A stretch of 64,000 bases of DNA. Source: Deltaproteobacteria bacterium. Its GTDB lineage: Bacteria; Myxococcota_A; UBA9160; UBA4427. The notes under the pieces are model-generated. The model saw only the letters and a program-made list of their open reading frames with translations, searched no databases and had not been told where the DNA came from. The translations under genes and the position numbers were made by a program. The stretch is taken from NCBI GenBank assembly GCA_029261835.1, contig JAJDAO010000036.1:109579-173578 (forward strand), given 5' to 3'. Each line of letters opens with the position of its first letter. Position 1 is the first letter of the stretch. Below, in pieces: positions 9,228 through 16,364 of the stretch.

Positions 9228-9929
9228 ATGGCCGGCCGCATCGCAACCCGCCCTGATCGCCCGCCCTCGGAAGTGGGCGATGACCGTCGCATCGAGGTCG
9301 CCCTCGAGCACCTGCGCTCGAACGGTGCGGTGGCGTTCCCAACTGAGACCGTCTGGGGACTGGCCGCGCGAGCGGCCTCGCCCGTGGCGATCGATGCACT
9401 GCGGGCCTGGAAGGGGCGCCAGGATGACAGGCCGATCTCGTTGCTGGTGAGCGGCGAGGCGGCCCTGGTGACGCACGGCTTCGAGCTGTCCGGCCTGGCG
9501 CGTCGTCTGGTGGATGCCTTCTGGCCCGGTCCGCTGACGCTGGTGCTGCCCTGTCGAGCCCGCTTCGCCCCCGGCGTGGCCGCCCCGGGCGGTGCAGTCG
9601 GCGTGCGCTGCAGCTCGCATCCGGTCGCCGCCGCGCTGGCATCCGCCGCCGAGGCTGCGGGGCTGGGGCTGCTCACGGCTACCAGCCTGAACCGCACCGG
9701 TGACCCGCCTGCTTGCTGCGAGGTCGAGGCCAGAGCGCTGTGCCGCGCTGGGTCCGGCTCGCCCCACGTGATTGCCGTCGGCGCTGACGATGCAGGCGCC
9801 GAGAGCCCGACCAGCGTGATCGATCTGACGCGCGAAACGCCCGCGGTGATTCGCTGGGGCGGCTTGACCGCGGATGTGCTGCGGCCGCTGCTCGGGTCGA
9901 ATATCGATGGAGGAGACAAGAGCGAATGA
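9228..9929 (+). CDS. Sua5/YciO/YrdC-family L-threonylcarbamoyladenylate synthase
   Basis: Predicted to make threonylcarbamoyl-AMP from threonine, bicarbonate and ATP for t6A37 tRNA modification. The YrdC fold is evident: GAVAFPTETVWGLAARA, RAWKGRQDDRPISLLV (KxR nucleotide/phosphate-binding block), FWPGPLTLVLP, GVRCSSHPVA and LTATSLNRTGDPP. At 233 residues it is of TsaC/YciO size, lacking the extra C-terminal Sua5 domain. It begins 6 bp after purD and overlaps the next gene by 4 bp (ATGA). YciO-type paralogues with no t6A role cannot be excluded from sequence alone. Confidence 0.87.
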   Translation: MAGRIATRPDRPPSEVGDDRRIEVALEHLRSNGAVAFPTETVWGLAARAASPVAIDALRAWKGRQDDRPISLLVSGEAALVTHGFELSGLARRLVDAFWPGPLTLVLPCRARFAPGVAAPGGAVGVRCSSHPVAAALASAAEAAGLGLLTATSLNRTGDPPACCEVEARALCRAGSGSPHVIAVGADDAGAESPTSVIDLTRETPAVIRWGGLTADVLRPLLGSNIDGGDKSE

Positions 9930-11218
9930 CCGTCGCCCGACCCTTTCGCGCCGTGCGCTACGACCCGAAGCGCGTCGAGCTTTCCAACGTGATCGTTCCC
10001 CCGTACGACGTGATCGCGGCCGACGAGCGGGGCCACTTCTTTGACCGCGATCCGTACAGCGCCATCCGATTCGAGCTCACGCGCAACGTGCGCGACGAGG
10101 TGGCCACCGACTACGCCGAGATCGCGGCGACGCTGCGTTCGTGGTGCGAGAACGGCGTGCTGGTGCAGGACGCTGAGCCCGCTTACTACGTCATGCGTCA
10201 GCGCTTCGAGGCGCCGGGCGGGGAGACACTCGAGCGGATCGGCTTCTTCGCCGAACTCGCGTTGGCGGAATACGACGAGCAGGTGGTCCGGCCGCACGAG
10301 CGAACGCTGGCCGGGCCCAAGGCGGACCGCCTCAAGCTGCTGCGCGCTGCGCGCGCCAACCTGTCGAGCGTCTTTCTCCTCTACGAAGATCGCGAGGCCG
10401 AGCTGGCGGCGCTGCTCGAGTCTGCCTTCGATGGCGGCGGGGCAGGCGCGGTGCTGGGGAGCGCCGTCGACGATGCGGGCGTGGAGTACACGCTCGCGCG
10501 GCTGGCGGGGGCCGAGGCGATAGATTGCGTGCGCGGATTCTTGCAGGCTCGCGCCTGTGTGATCGCGGACGGACACCACCGCTACGAGACGGCGCTCGCT
10601 TATCGTAGAGAGCGGCGCGCGGCGAACGGCGTAGAGAGCCGCGCCGATGCGCCCTACGAGTCGACCTTGGCCTACTTCGCCAACGCCTATGCACCGGGGA
10701 GCCTGCTGCTGCCCATCCACCGCGTGGTGCGCCAGGTTGCCGCACCGGCGCCGGAAGAGTGGGTGGCGAAGCTTCCCGGATGGCAGAGCAAGCGGATTGT
10801 TCTGGCGGACGTGGACGCGCTGGCTGGGGCGCTGGCCGAGCACTTGGCACCCTTGGCGGACCGCGCGGCGTTTGCCGCTGACGACGGCGGGGGCGAGTTG
10901 CGTGTATTCTGGCAAGAGGAGCCACTTGGCGAGGCGCTGATGGTCGACATCGTGGAGAGCGACGTTTTGGCCGAGGTGTTCGCGCTGAGCCCCGAGGCCA
11001 TTCGAGATGGAGCAGTGAGCTTTCCCAAGAGCGCCCAGCGGGCCGCTCAAGAGGTGAGGGAAGGGCATGGGACGGTGGCGCTGTACCTGAATCCGCTGTC
11101 CCCCGAAGATGTCTTCCGCGCCACCGCCCAGGGTGAAATCATGCCTCAGAAGTCGACGTTCTTTTATCCGAAGGTGCCGACGGGGATGGTCTTCCGCCTG
11201 CACCGAGACGCTGAGTGA
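9926..11218 (+). CDS. DUF1015 family protein
   Basis: 430-residue cytoplasmic protein of the DUF1015 family, whose members are widespread in bacteria and have no firmly established reaction. Family-typical segments: PFRAVRYDPKRV, VIVPPYDVI near the start, the RPHERT block at about residue 115, and ADGHHRYETAL in the middle. The last block resembles a His-rich catalytic or metal site. It overlaps the upstream gene by ATGA and the downstream DUF721 gene by GTGA. DUF1015 genes elsewhere are often found near serine or phosphoserine metabolism genes, but no such gene is adjacent here. Confidence 0.85.
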   Translation: MTVARPFRAVRYDPKRVELSNVIVPPYDVIAADERGHFFDRDPYSAIRFELTRNVRDEVATDYAEIAATLRSWCENGVLVQDAEPAYYVMRQRFEAPGGETLERIGFFAELALAEYDEQVVRPHERTLAGPKADRLKLLRAARANLSSVFLLYEDREAELAALLESAFDGGGAGAVLGSAVDDAGVEYTLARLAGAEAIDCVRGFLQARACVIADGHHRYETALAYRRERRAANGVESRADAPYESTLAYFANAYAPGSLLLPIHRVVRQVAAPAPEEWVAKLPGWQSKRIVLADVDALAGALAEHLAPLADRAAFAADDGGGELRVFWQEEPLGEALMVDIVESDVLAEVFALSPEAIRDGAVSFPKSAQRAAQEVREGHGTVALYLNPLSPEDVFRATAQGEIMPQKSTFFYPKVPTGMVFRLHRDAE

Positions 11219-11547
11219 GCCGGCGGCGTCCGGGCCGTCGCCGCAGCCAGCCGAAGTTGGTCGGTTCGCTGATGGGCACCGTCCTGAGCGAGCTCGGGCT
11301 CGAAGCCGCTTCGGCGGCGTTCCAGGTCTCCCAGCGCTGGGAGGAGGCAGTCGGGCCCGAGATCGCCCGCCACTGTCGCCCGATCGGCCTGCGGGCAGAC
11401 GTGCTCGAGCTGAGCGTGGACTCCAGCGTCTGGTGCCAAGAGCTCCAGCTCCAGCGGCTCGAAATCCTCGAGGCATTGCGGCGGGTGCTGGGCGACGAGT
11501 CGCCTGGAGATCTTCGCTTCCGAGTCGGTTATACTGCGCGCCCGTGA
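11215..11547 (+). CDS. DUF721 (DciA-like) protein
   Basis: 110-residue basic protein with a short Arg-rich N-terminus followed by the DUF721 fold: WEEAVGPEIARHCRPIGL, then DVLELSVDSSVWCQELQL and a C-terminal helix ILEALRRVLG. The family includes DciA, the ancestral replicative-helicase operator that helps load DnaB. The assignment to DnaB loading is by family only. GTG 11215 overlaps the DUF1015 stop, and its own stop overlaps the GTG of the next small gene, so three genes are joined by 4-bp overlaps. Confidence 0.82.
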   Translation: MSRRRPGRRRSQPKLVGSLMGTVLSELGLEAASAAFQVSQRWEEAVGPEIARHCRPIGLRADVLELSVDSSVWCQELQLQRLEILEALRRVLGDESPGDLRFRVGYTARP

Positions 11548-11759
11548 TCGGTGATAATCCTCAGCCAACGGAGCCCGCCGCCGATGCGACGCCGGCCGAA
11601 ATGAGCTGCGATTTCTGTCACGAGATTGTTCCCAGCGTGCGGCGGGTGGCGCTCGATCGCGAGTATGAGCGACTGAGGACGCCACACGCGGTCATGTACG
11701 CCTGCTCGAGCTGCTTTGAGAAGAAGGAGCGCAGCCGCATGGGCCTGGAGCGGGGTTAG
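11544..11759 (+). CDS. Small CxxC...CxxC zinc-ribbon-like protein
   Basis: 71-residue protein starting at GTG 11544 that overlaps the stop of the DUF721 gene by 4 bp. After a flexible acidic/Pro-rich lead of about 22 residues comes CDFC, a 36-residue spacer containing an Arg-rich helix, then CSSC followed by a basic tail. Two CxxC pairs at this spacing suggest a single zinc-binding ribbon. I do not recognise a named family. The tight overlap with DUF721 suggests coordinated translation and perhaps a shared nucleic-acid-related role. A longer reading of the same frame from 11109 is only a shadow of the upstream genes. Confidence 0.7.
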   Translation: MIGDNPQPTEPAADATPAEMSCDFCHEIVPSVRRVALDREYERLRTPHAVMYACSSCFEKKERSRMGLERG

Positions 11760-11778
11760 CGGCGACGTTGATCTCTTG

Positions 11779-11807
11779 TTGACCCTCCCGGGGTGATTTC
11801 CTAGATT
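11779..11807 (+). promoter_or_regulatory. Sigma70-type promoter for the rpsP operon
   Basis: TTGACC (11779-11784) and TAGATT (11802-11807) are spaced by 17 bp. The site lies about 220 bp before rpsP, at the start of the 266-bp gap between the zinc-ribbon gene and rpsP. The remaining leader is long and GC-rich and could hold regulatory structure, but I recognise no known ribosomal leader motif. Confidence 0.6.
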
Positions 11808-12025
11808 TGCCGGCCGCTCAGGCGGCATCGCCGCAGTCGGGCCAGGTGGCCGGGGCGGGTCGTCGGTATGAGCCGACGAGGTGGGCTGTCCGTACAACGG
11901 GCAGCGGCCGGAGCCAGAGCGACCGGGGTCTCGCTGCGACGCCTCGTTTCCCTTGATCTCCCGAGCAGCTCGCTGCGAGGATGCTCATGAGATGAAGGGC
12001 TGAAGGACGAAAGGATCCGCCGAAC

Positions 12026-12292
12026 ATGGTGAAGATTCGCCTAACCCGGGTGGGCTCGACGAAGCGCCCCTTCTACCGCGTGACCGCCATCGACGAGCGC
12101 AAGTCGCGCGACAGTCGCCCCCTGCAGTTTCTGGGCACCTATGATCCCAGGCCCGAGCAGGAGGAGATCAAGCTCGACATCGAGGGGATTGAGGCCTGGG
12201 TCGCCAAGGGCGCCCAGATGAGCGGAACCGTGAGAAGCCTCGTGAAGCGCGCGCGCGGTCGCGCGGTGGCGACCGTCGCAGGGGGTGCCTGA
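12026..12292 (+). CDS. rpsP: 30S ribosomal protein S16
   Basis: 88-residue ribosomal protein with the characteristic start VKIRLTRVGSTKRPFYR, then VTAIDERKSRDSRPLQFLG and the typical KLDIEGIEAWVAKGAQMS segment. It opens the conserved rpsP-khpA-rimM-trmD-rplS order. Its final base overlaps the first base of khpA (TGATG). AAGGAT precedes the ATG. Confidence 0.98.
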   Translation: MVKIRLTRVGSTKRPFYRVTAIDERKSRDSRPLQFLGTYDPRPEQEEIKLDIEGIEAWVAKGAQMSGTVRSLVKRARGRAVATVAGGA

Positions 12293-12534
12293 TGGCCGAT
12301 GAGAGCGCGCAGCGGGGTGCGGAGCTGATCGAGTTCATCGCCAAGGCGCTCGTGAGCGAGCCGGACGCGGCCAAGGTGAGTGTGACGAGCGACGGCCGCA
12401 CGCTGGAGCTCGAAACGGACGATGCTGACCGAGGACGCGTGATCGGTCGCCAGGGTCGTGTTGCCAAAGCGATGCGGGCGTTGCTCGGCAAGTTGCGCGG
12501 CGGCTCCGACTTGCGGCTGGACATCGTCGACTGA
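12292..12534 (+). CDS. khpA: KhpA family KH-domain RNA-binding protein
   Basis: 80-residue single KH domain with the GxxG RNA-binding loop in GRVIGRQGRVAKAMRALL. KhpA proteins bind RNA and, in several bacteria, partner with KhpB/Jag. The position between rpsP and rimM is the standard one for the family. The gene overlaps rpsP by one base. Confidence 0.93.
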   Translation: MADESAQRGAELIEFIAKALVSEPDAAKVSVTSDGRTLELETDDADRGRVIGRQGRVAKAMRALLGKLRGGSDLRLDIVD

Positions 12535-12605
12535 ATCTCCTTGCCGGCCAGCCACGGGAGCACGGCCAATGGGCCTGGCGGTGAAGCTGCGGCGGGTCCG
12601 CACAG

Positions 12606-13133
12606 GTGTCTGACCCCGAGCGCGTAGAGCTGGGATGCGTCGTCGGGGCCCACGCGCTGCGCGGCGAAGTGCGCGTGCGTTTCTTCGGTGACGGACCGCA
12701 GAACCTGCTGCGTCTCGATGCGGTCTGGCTGGGGGAGCACCGCGGGGATCGCGATGCCAGTCGCTATGAGATCAGGCACTCGGGCACCGGCCGCCGCGGC
12801 GAGGTTCGCCTGGCCTTGGCCGGGGTGGAGGATCGTAGTGCGGCCGAGGCGCTTCGCGGATTCCTGGTTCTCGGCGGTGAGGCATCTCTTGAGCCGCTCG
12901 GCGAGGATGAATTCTATTGGCATCAGCTCGTCGGGTGCTGGGTGGAGACCCAGCAGGGCGAGTCGGTTGGCCAAGTGAGGGAGATCTGGCAGACCGGCGG
13001 ACATGACGTGCTGCGGATCGACACGCAGGATGGGCGTCAGGTGCTTGTGCCCACGGCCCGCGAGATCATGACACGAGTCGATCTGGACGACCGGCGCATC
13101 GTCATCAACGCTATTCCGGGTCTGCTCGAGTAA
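12606..13133 (+). CDS. rimM: Ribosome maturation factor RimM
   Basis: 175-residue protein for 30S subunit maturation through S19. The N-terminal domain reads VELGCVVGAHALRGEVRVRFF. A linker leads to the PRC-barrel domain with DEFYWHQLVGCWV and VLVPTAREIMTRVDLDDRRIVI. Start is GTG 12606. It lies 71 bp after khpA and directly before trmD. Confidence 0.96.
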   Translation: MSDPERVELGCVVGAHALRGEVRVRFFGDGPQNLLRLDAVWLGEHRGDRDASRYEIRHSGTGRRGEVRLALAGVEDRSAAEALRGFLVLGGEASLEPLGEDEFYWHQLVGCWVETQQGESVGQVREIWQTGGHDVLRIDTQDGRQVLVPTAREIMTRVDLDDRRIVINAIPGLLE

Positions 13134-13166
13134 GTGGGCGGACCGGTCCGGCCGGGAAGGGCGGTT

Positions 13167-13934
13167 GTGCTCGAAATCGACGTCATCACGATTCTTCCGC
13201 GGCTGTTCGATGCGTTCTTGGTCGAGTCGTTCATCGGCATCGCGCGTGACAAGGGGGCGGCGCGCGTCGCCGTGCACGACCTCCGCGATTGGGCCACGGA
13301 TCGCCACCGCAAGGTCGACGACTCTCCCTACGGGGGTGGACCCGGCATGGTGATGGCCCCGGAGCCGCTCGTGCCCGCCATCGAGGAGCTGGCCGGCGAG
13401 CGGGGCGCCAAGCGGCGGGCGCACGTCATCTGCTTGTCACCCCAGGGGCGCCGACTCGACCAGGCTCGCCTTGTCGAGCTGGCGGGCGCCGAGCGTCTGG
13501 TCTTGGTCTGCGGGCGCTCCGAGGGCATCGACCAACGCGTGCTCGACCTGGCGGTCGACGAGGAGATCTCGATCGGCGACTACGTGCTCTCGGGCGGTGA
13601 GGTCCCGGCGATGGTGTTGATCGAGGGGCTGACGCGCCTGCTGCCCGGTGTGTTGGGTAACCCGGCGTCTGCACTGAGCGAGTCGTTTGGGGAGGATCTT
13701 CTGGAGGGACCGCACTATACTCGGCCGCCCGTTTACCGTGGCCGGGCAGTGCCCGAGGTTCTGAGGTCGGGTGATCACGCCGCCGTCGACCGGTGGCGTC
13801 GACAACGGGCTCTCGAGTGGACGCGAGAGCGGCGGCCCGATCTGCTCGATTCCGATGAGAGGGCCGAGCCGGGAAGCGCTGAGACGCAGAGCCGGCGAGA
13901 TGTCGGACGTGCGTGCAAGAGCGAGAAGAACTGA
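13167..13934 (+). CDS. trmD: tRNA (guanine37-N1)-methyltransferase
   Basis: SPOUT methyltransferase placing m1G37 in tRNA. Family blocks: [35 protein letters not shown] and [13 protein letters not shown] (trefoil-knot SAM site), followed by [11 protein letters not shown] chose GTG 13167, preceded by GGGAAGGG, because it starts exactly at the conserved N-terminal strand and gives the normal 255 residues. An in-frame GTG at 13134 right after the rimM stop has no ribosome-binding site. The acidic and basic C-terminal tail after about residue 235 is variable. Confidence 0.95.
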   Translation: MLEIDVITILPRLFDAFLVESFIGIARDKGAARVAVHDLRDWATDRHRKVDDSPYGGGPGMVMAPEPLVPAIEELAGERGAKRRAHVICLSPQGRRLDQARLVELAGAERLVLVCGRSEGIDQRVLDLAVDEEISIGDYVLSGGEVPAMVLIEGLTRLLPGVLGNPASALSESFGEDLLEGPHYTRPPVYRGRAVPEVLRSGDHAAVDRWRRQRALEWTRERRPDLLDSDERAEPGSAETQSRRDVGRACKSEKN

Positions 13935-13960
13935 AGAAGGTGGGAGAGAGGGGACGCGCC

Positions 13961-14548
13961 ATGAGGAGCCTGGACTTCGTTGAGAGTGATTCGCTGCGCC
14001 GCGATCTGCCGCCTTTCCGCGTGGGCGATGCGGTGCGTGTGCACGTGACGGTCAGAGAGGGCGAGAAGGAGCGTATTCAGGTCTTCGAGGGTCTGGTCAT
14101 CCGACGGCGTGGCGGCGGCATCAGTGAGACCTTCACCGTGCGCAAGATCGCGAGTGGTGTCGGGGTCGAGCGTGTCTTCCCCGTGCAGTCGCCACTCGTG
14201 ACCAAGGTGGAGATCAAGAGCCGTGGCTATGTGCGTCGCTCGCGTCTCTACTACCTGCGCGAGTTGAGAGGCAAGAAGGCGCGCCTGCAAAGCAAGGTTC
14301 GAGATCTCTCCGACGTGCTCTCGCCCGCAGAGCTGGAAGCCCGTTCTGTCGAGGCGCAGGCCGTGGTCGAAGAGCCGCCCGAGCGCGTGGAAGTCGCCGA
14401 GCCGGTTGCCGACGACGGCGGGCTGCGGGGCAAGGCCCGCAAGCGGGCCAAGGCCAAGGCCAAGGCCGAGCGGCGCGCCACGTCCGAGTCGGGCGCCGCC
14501 GCGGACGCTGAGGTCGCCGAAGCAGAGGACAAGAGCGAGGAGAACTGA
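13961..14548 (+). CDS. rplS: 50S ribosomal protein L19 with long C-terminal tail
   Basis: The first about 115 residues are a standard L19: [48 protein letters not shown] and [22 protein letters not shown]. The protein then continues for about 80 more residues as low-complexity sequence: an acidic Glu/Val/Ala part, a basic stretch with the repeat AKAKAKAER (DNA GCCAAG tandem repeats) and an acidic end. L19 is usually 115-130 residues, so 195 is long. ATG 13961 follows GGGAGAGAGGGG. The reading frame is intact through the tail. Confidence 0.95.
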   Translation: MRSLDFVESDSLRRDLPPFRVGDAVRVHVTVREGEKERIQVFEGLVIRRRGGGISETFTVRKIASGVGVERVFPVQSPLVTKVEIKSRGYVRRSRLYYLRELRGKKARLQSKVRDLSDVLSPAELEARSVEAQAVVEEPPERVEVAEPVADDGGLRGKARKRAKAKAKAERRATSESGAAADAEVAEAEDKSEEN

Positions 14549-14577
14549 TCACCTGCTCTTGCCCACCGGCAGTCGAG

Positions 14578-14605
14578 AGGCCGTCGCGCGTCCGCGCGGC
14601 GGCCT
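14578..14605. terminator. Hairpin between convergent rplS and cupin genes
   Basis: A 12- to 13-bp stem with one G-T pair closes over a short loop (AGGCCGTCGCGCG paired with CGCGCGGCGGCCT-type arm) in the 64-bp gap between the two convergent stop codons. Only a weak T-tract follows. Placement and stability suggest a bidirectional terminator of the rpsP operon and of the cupin gene. Confidence 0.5.
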
Positions 14606-14612
14606 TCGTACG

Positions 14613-14987
14613 TTACGCCTCGGAAGTGCCCTCGCGGCCGAAGTCGTCTGATAGACGAACCACGTCATCGAGTTCGGGCGTCGAGACCTCCACCAGCTCC
14701 ACCTGCTCGGCCAGCGCTTCGAAGCGGTGCTTGCGTCCGATCATCACCCGCCGGTGCTCGCCGGGGCCGAGGTCGTGCGTCGCGATGTCTCCGGCCTCGT
14801 TCTCCAAGTGCAGGCGCAGCGTCCCTCGGATCACCAGTACCGACTCGTCCTTGCGCTCGTGGTACTGCAGCGAGAGTCGCTTGCCGGGATCGATGGTGAT
14901 GATTTTTCCGACATAGCGATCCGTGTGCGCCCAGATCAGCTCATGACCCCAGGGCTTCTCGACCCGTCGCGCGCTTCCCGCTGCCAA
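14613..14987 (-). CDS. Stand-alone mannose-6-phosphate isomerase type II-like cupin
   Basis: 124-residue single-domain cupin equivalent to the C-terminal isomerase domain of bifunctional ManC/AlgA. Seen directly: VEKPWGHELIWAHTDRYVGK, then ITIDPGKRLSLQYHERKDE (cupin metal-binding His/Glu block), the glycine-rich turn LGPGEHRRVMIGRKHRFEA, and VELVEVSTPELDDVVRLSDDFGR. This last block is diagnostic for the phosphomannose isomerase branch. TTG 14987 is preceded by GGAGG at seven bases. The ManC homologue near 62 kb lacks this domain, so the two may supply the two activities separately. It is downstream of yraN on the minus strand. Confidence 0.82.
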   Translation of the reverse strand: MAAGSARRVEKPWGHELIWAHTDRYVGKIITIDPGKRLSLQYHERKDESVLVIRGTLRLHLENEAGDIATHDLGPGEHRRVMIGRKHRFEALAEQVELVEVSTPELDDVVRLSDDFGREGTSEA

Positions 14988-15031
14988 GGTTCCGCCTCCA
15001 CGCTCGCCGGTGGGTGTGCAACCATAGCGCG

Positions 15032-15430
15032 CTAGTCTCCGGCATCGAACGCCCCCTTCAGATGTTCGACGCGCCAGCGGCGCTGGCCGCGCGGTGGGTC
15101 GGATTGCACCTGCCAGCCAATCACATCGAAGCGGACACGCAGCGCGTCGCAGGCGTTCTCCTCGAGCCATGCCGCCGCGCCGCGGACCAGCCGTGCGCGT
15201 TTGGCGGCATCCACGGCGAGCTCGGGCGGGCCGAGACGCATACTGCGGCGTGTCTTGACCTCCACGAAGACCAGCAGCGATCCGCGGCGTGCGACCAGAT
15301 CGAGTTCGACACCGCCGGCCCGGACGTTGCGGTCTACGATGCGATACCCTCTACGCGCCAGAAAACGCGCTGCCCGAGTCTCGCCCTCGGCGCCCAAGGC
15401 GAGGTGATCGCTGGGTACACCAGATTTCAA
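15032..15430 (-). CDS. yraN: UPF0102/YraN family protein
   Basis: 132-residue protein with the restriction-endonuclease-like UPF0102 fold: LGAEGETRAARFLARRGY, IVDRNVRAGGVELDLVARR (Glu and Asp of the nuclease-like core) and LLVFVEVKTRR (the ExK motif). The cellular role of the family is not settled. Start is TTG 15430 with GGAGA upstream. It lies next to rsmI, as in many genomes, but on the opposite strand; the two diverge across 70 bp. Confidence 0.88.
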   Translation of the reverse strand: MKSGVPSDHLALGAEGETRAARFLARRGYRIVDRNVRAGGVELDLVARRGSLLVFVEVKTRRSMRLGPPELAVDAAKRARLVRGAAAWLEENACDALRVRFDVIGWQVQSDPPRGQRRWRVEHLKGAFDAGD

Positions 15431-15500
15431 CTCGAGAGTCTCCGCGGGACCGCGGGCGTGTCAGGGGGAGACTCGAGAGCGTAGCCGACAGGGGCGGTCG

Positions 15501-16364
15501 ATGGGAACGGTCCACGTGGTGTCGACGCCGATCGGGAACCTCGAGGACATTACGTTGAGGGCGCTGCGTGTGTTGCGCGAGGTCGATCTCGTCTTCGCGG
15601 AGGACACGCGGCGCACCCGCATCCTGCTGGACCACCACTCCGTGGTCGCCCGTCCGCGCTCTCTGAACGCCCACAACGAGCTCTCGCGCATCGAAGAGGC
15701 GCTGGCCACGCTGCGCCGGGGGGGCTCGATCGCGTTGGTCTCCGATGCTGGCACGCCTCTGATCTCCGACCCGGGCGTGCGCCTGATCGCCGCGGCGATC
15801 GCCGACGGACACAGTACCGAGCCGGTCCCCGGCGCTTCCGCGTTGCTCGCGGCCCTCTCGGTGAGCGGTCTACGTCCACAGCCCTTCAGCTTCCTCGGCT
15901 TTCCACCGCGCAAGGCCGGTGCCCGTCGCAAGCTCTTCGAGGCCTACCGAGCCCGGCGCGAGACGCTGGTGATCTTCGAATCGCCGCACCGCGTGGGAGA
16001 GACACTGGCAGAGCTCGCCGAGCTGCTCGGAGACCGGCGGCGCGCCTGCGTGGCGCGCGAACTCACCAAGCTGCACGAAGAGATCGTGCGGGGCGGGCTG
16101 CGCGAACTCGCCGAGCGCTTCGCCGGGGGCGGCCGGGGGGAGTTCACGCTGGTCGTGGAGGGCGCGGACGTCGCCGAGCCTGCAGCGGTGTCCGACTCAT
16201 CCCCGGCGCTGGATGTCGACAGCGAGATCCGCGCCCTGGTGGCCGAAGGGCTGCGGCCGAGGGAGGTCGCGTCGCGCTTGGCTCGCGTTTCCGGTCTGCC
16301 GAGGCGGGAGATCTACGCACGCGCTCTGGCGGCACGTAGTGCGCCGAAAGAGGTCGAGCGTTGA
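15501..16364 (+). CDS. rsmI: 16S rRNA (cytidine1402-2'-O)-methyltransferase
   Basis: 287-residue SAM-dependent tetrapyrrole-methylase-fold enzyme that 2'-O-methylates C1402 of 16S rRNA. Characteristic blocks: VHVVSTPIGNLEDITLRA at the N-terminus, VDLVFAEDTRRTR, LVSDAGTPLISDPG (SAM-binding glycine-rich loop), and VIFESPHRVGETL. The C-terminus overlaps the next gene by 4 bp (TTGA). Confidence 0.96.
   Translation: MGTVHVVSTPIGNLEDITLRALRVLREVDLVFAEDTRRTRILLDHHSVVARPRSLNAHNELSRIEEALATLRRGGSIALVSDAGTPLISDPGVRLIAAAIADGHSTEPVPGASALLAALSVSGLRPQPFSFLGFPPRKAGARRKLFEAYRARRETLVIFESPHRVGETLAELAELLGDRRRACVARELTKLHEEIVRGGLRELAERFAGGGRGEFTLVVEGADVAEPAAVSDSSPALDVDSEIRALVAEGLRPREVASRLARVSGLPRREIYARALAARSAPKEVER

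Noticed and set aside
9182..11476. 764-residue minus-strand open frame opposite Sua5 and DUF1015 genes
   Set aside because: Antisense to three well-supported genes, composition is the reverse-frame Arg/Pro/Ala type, no motif.
14457..14480. GCCAAG tandem repeat in rplS as a separate repeat element
   Set aside because: Only a few units; it simply encodes the Lys-Ala stretch of the L19 tail.
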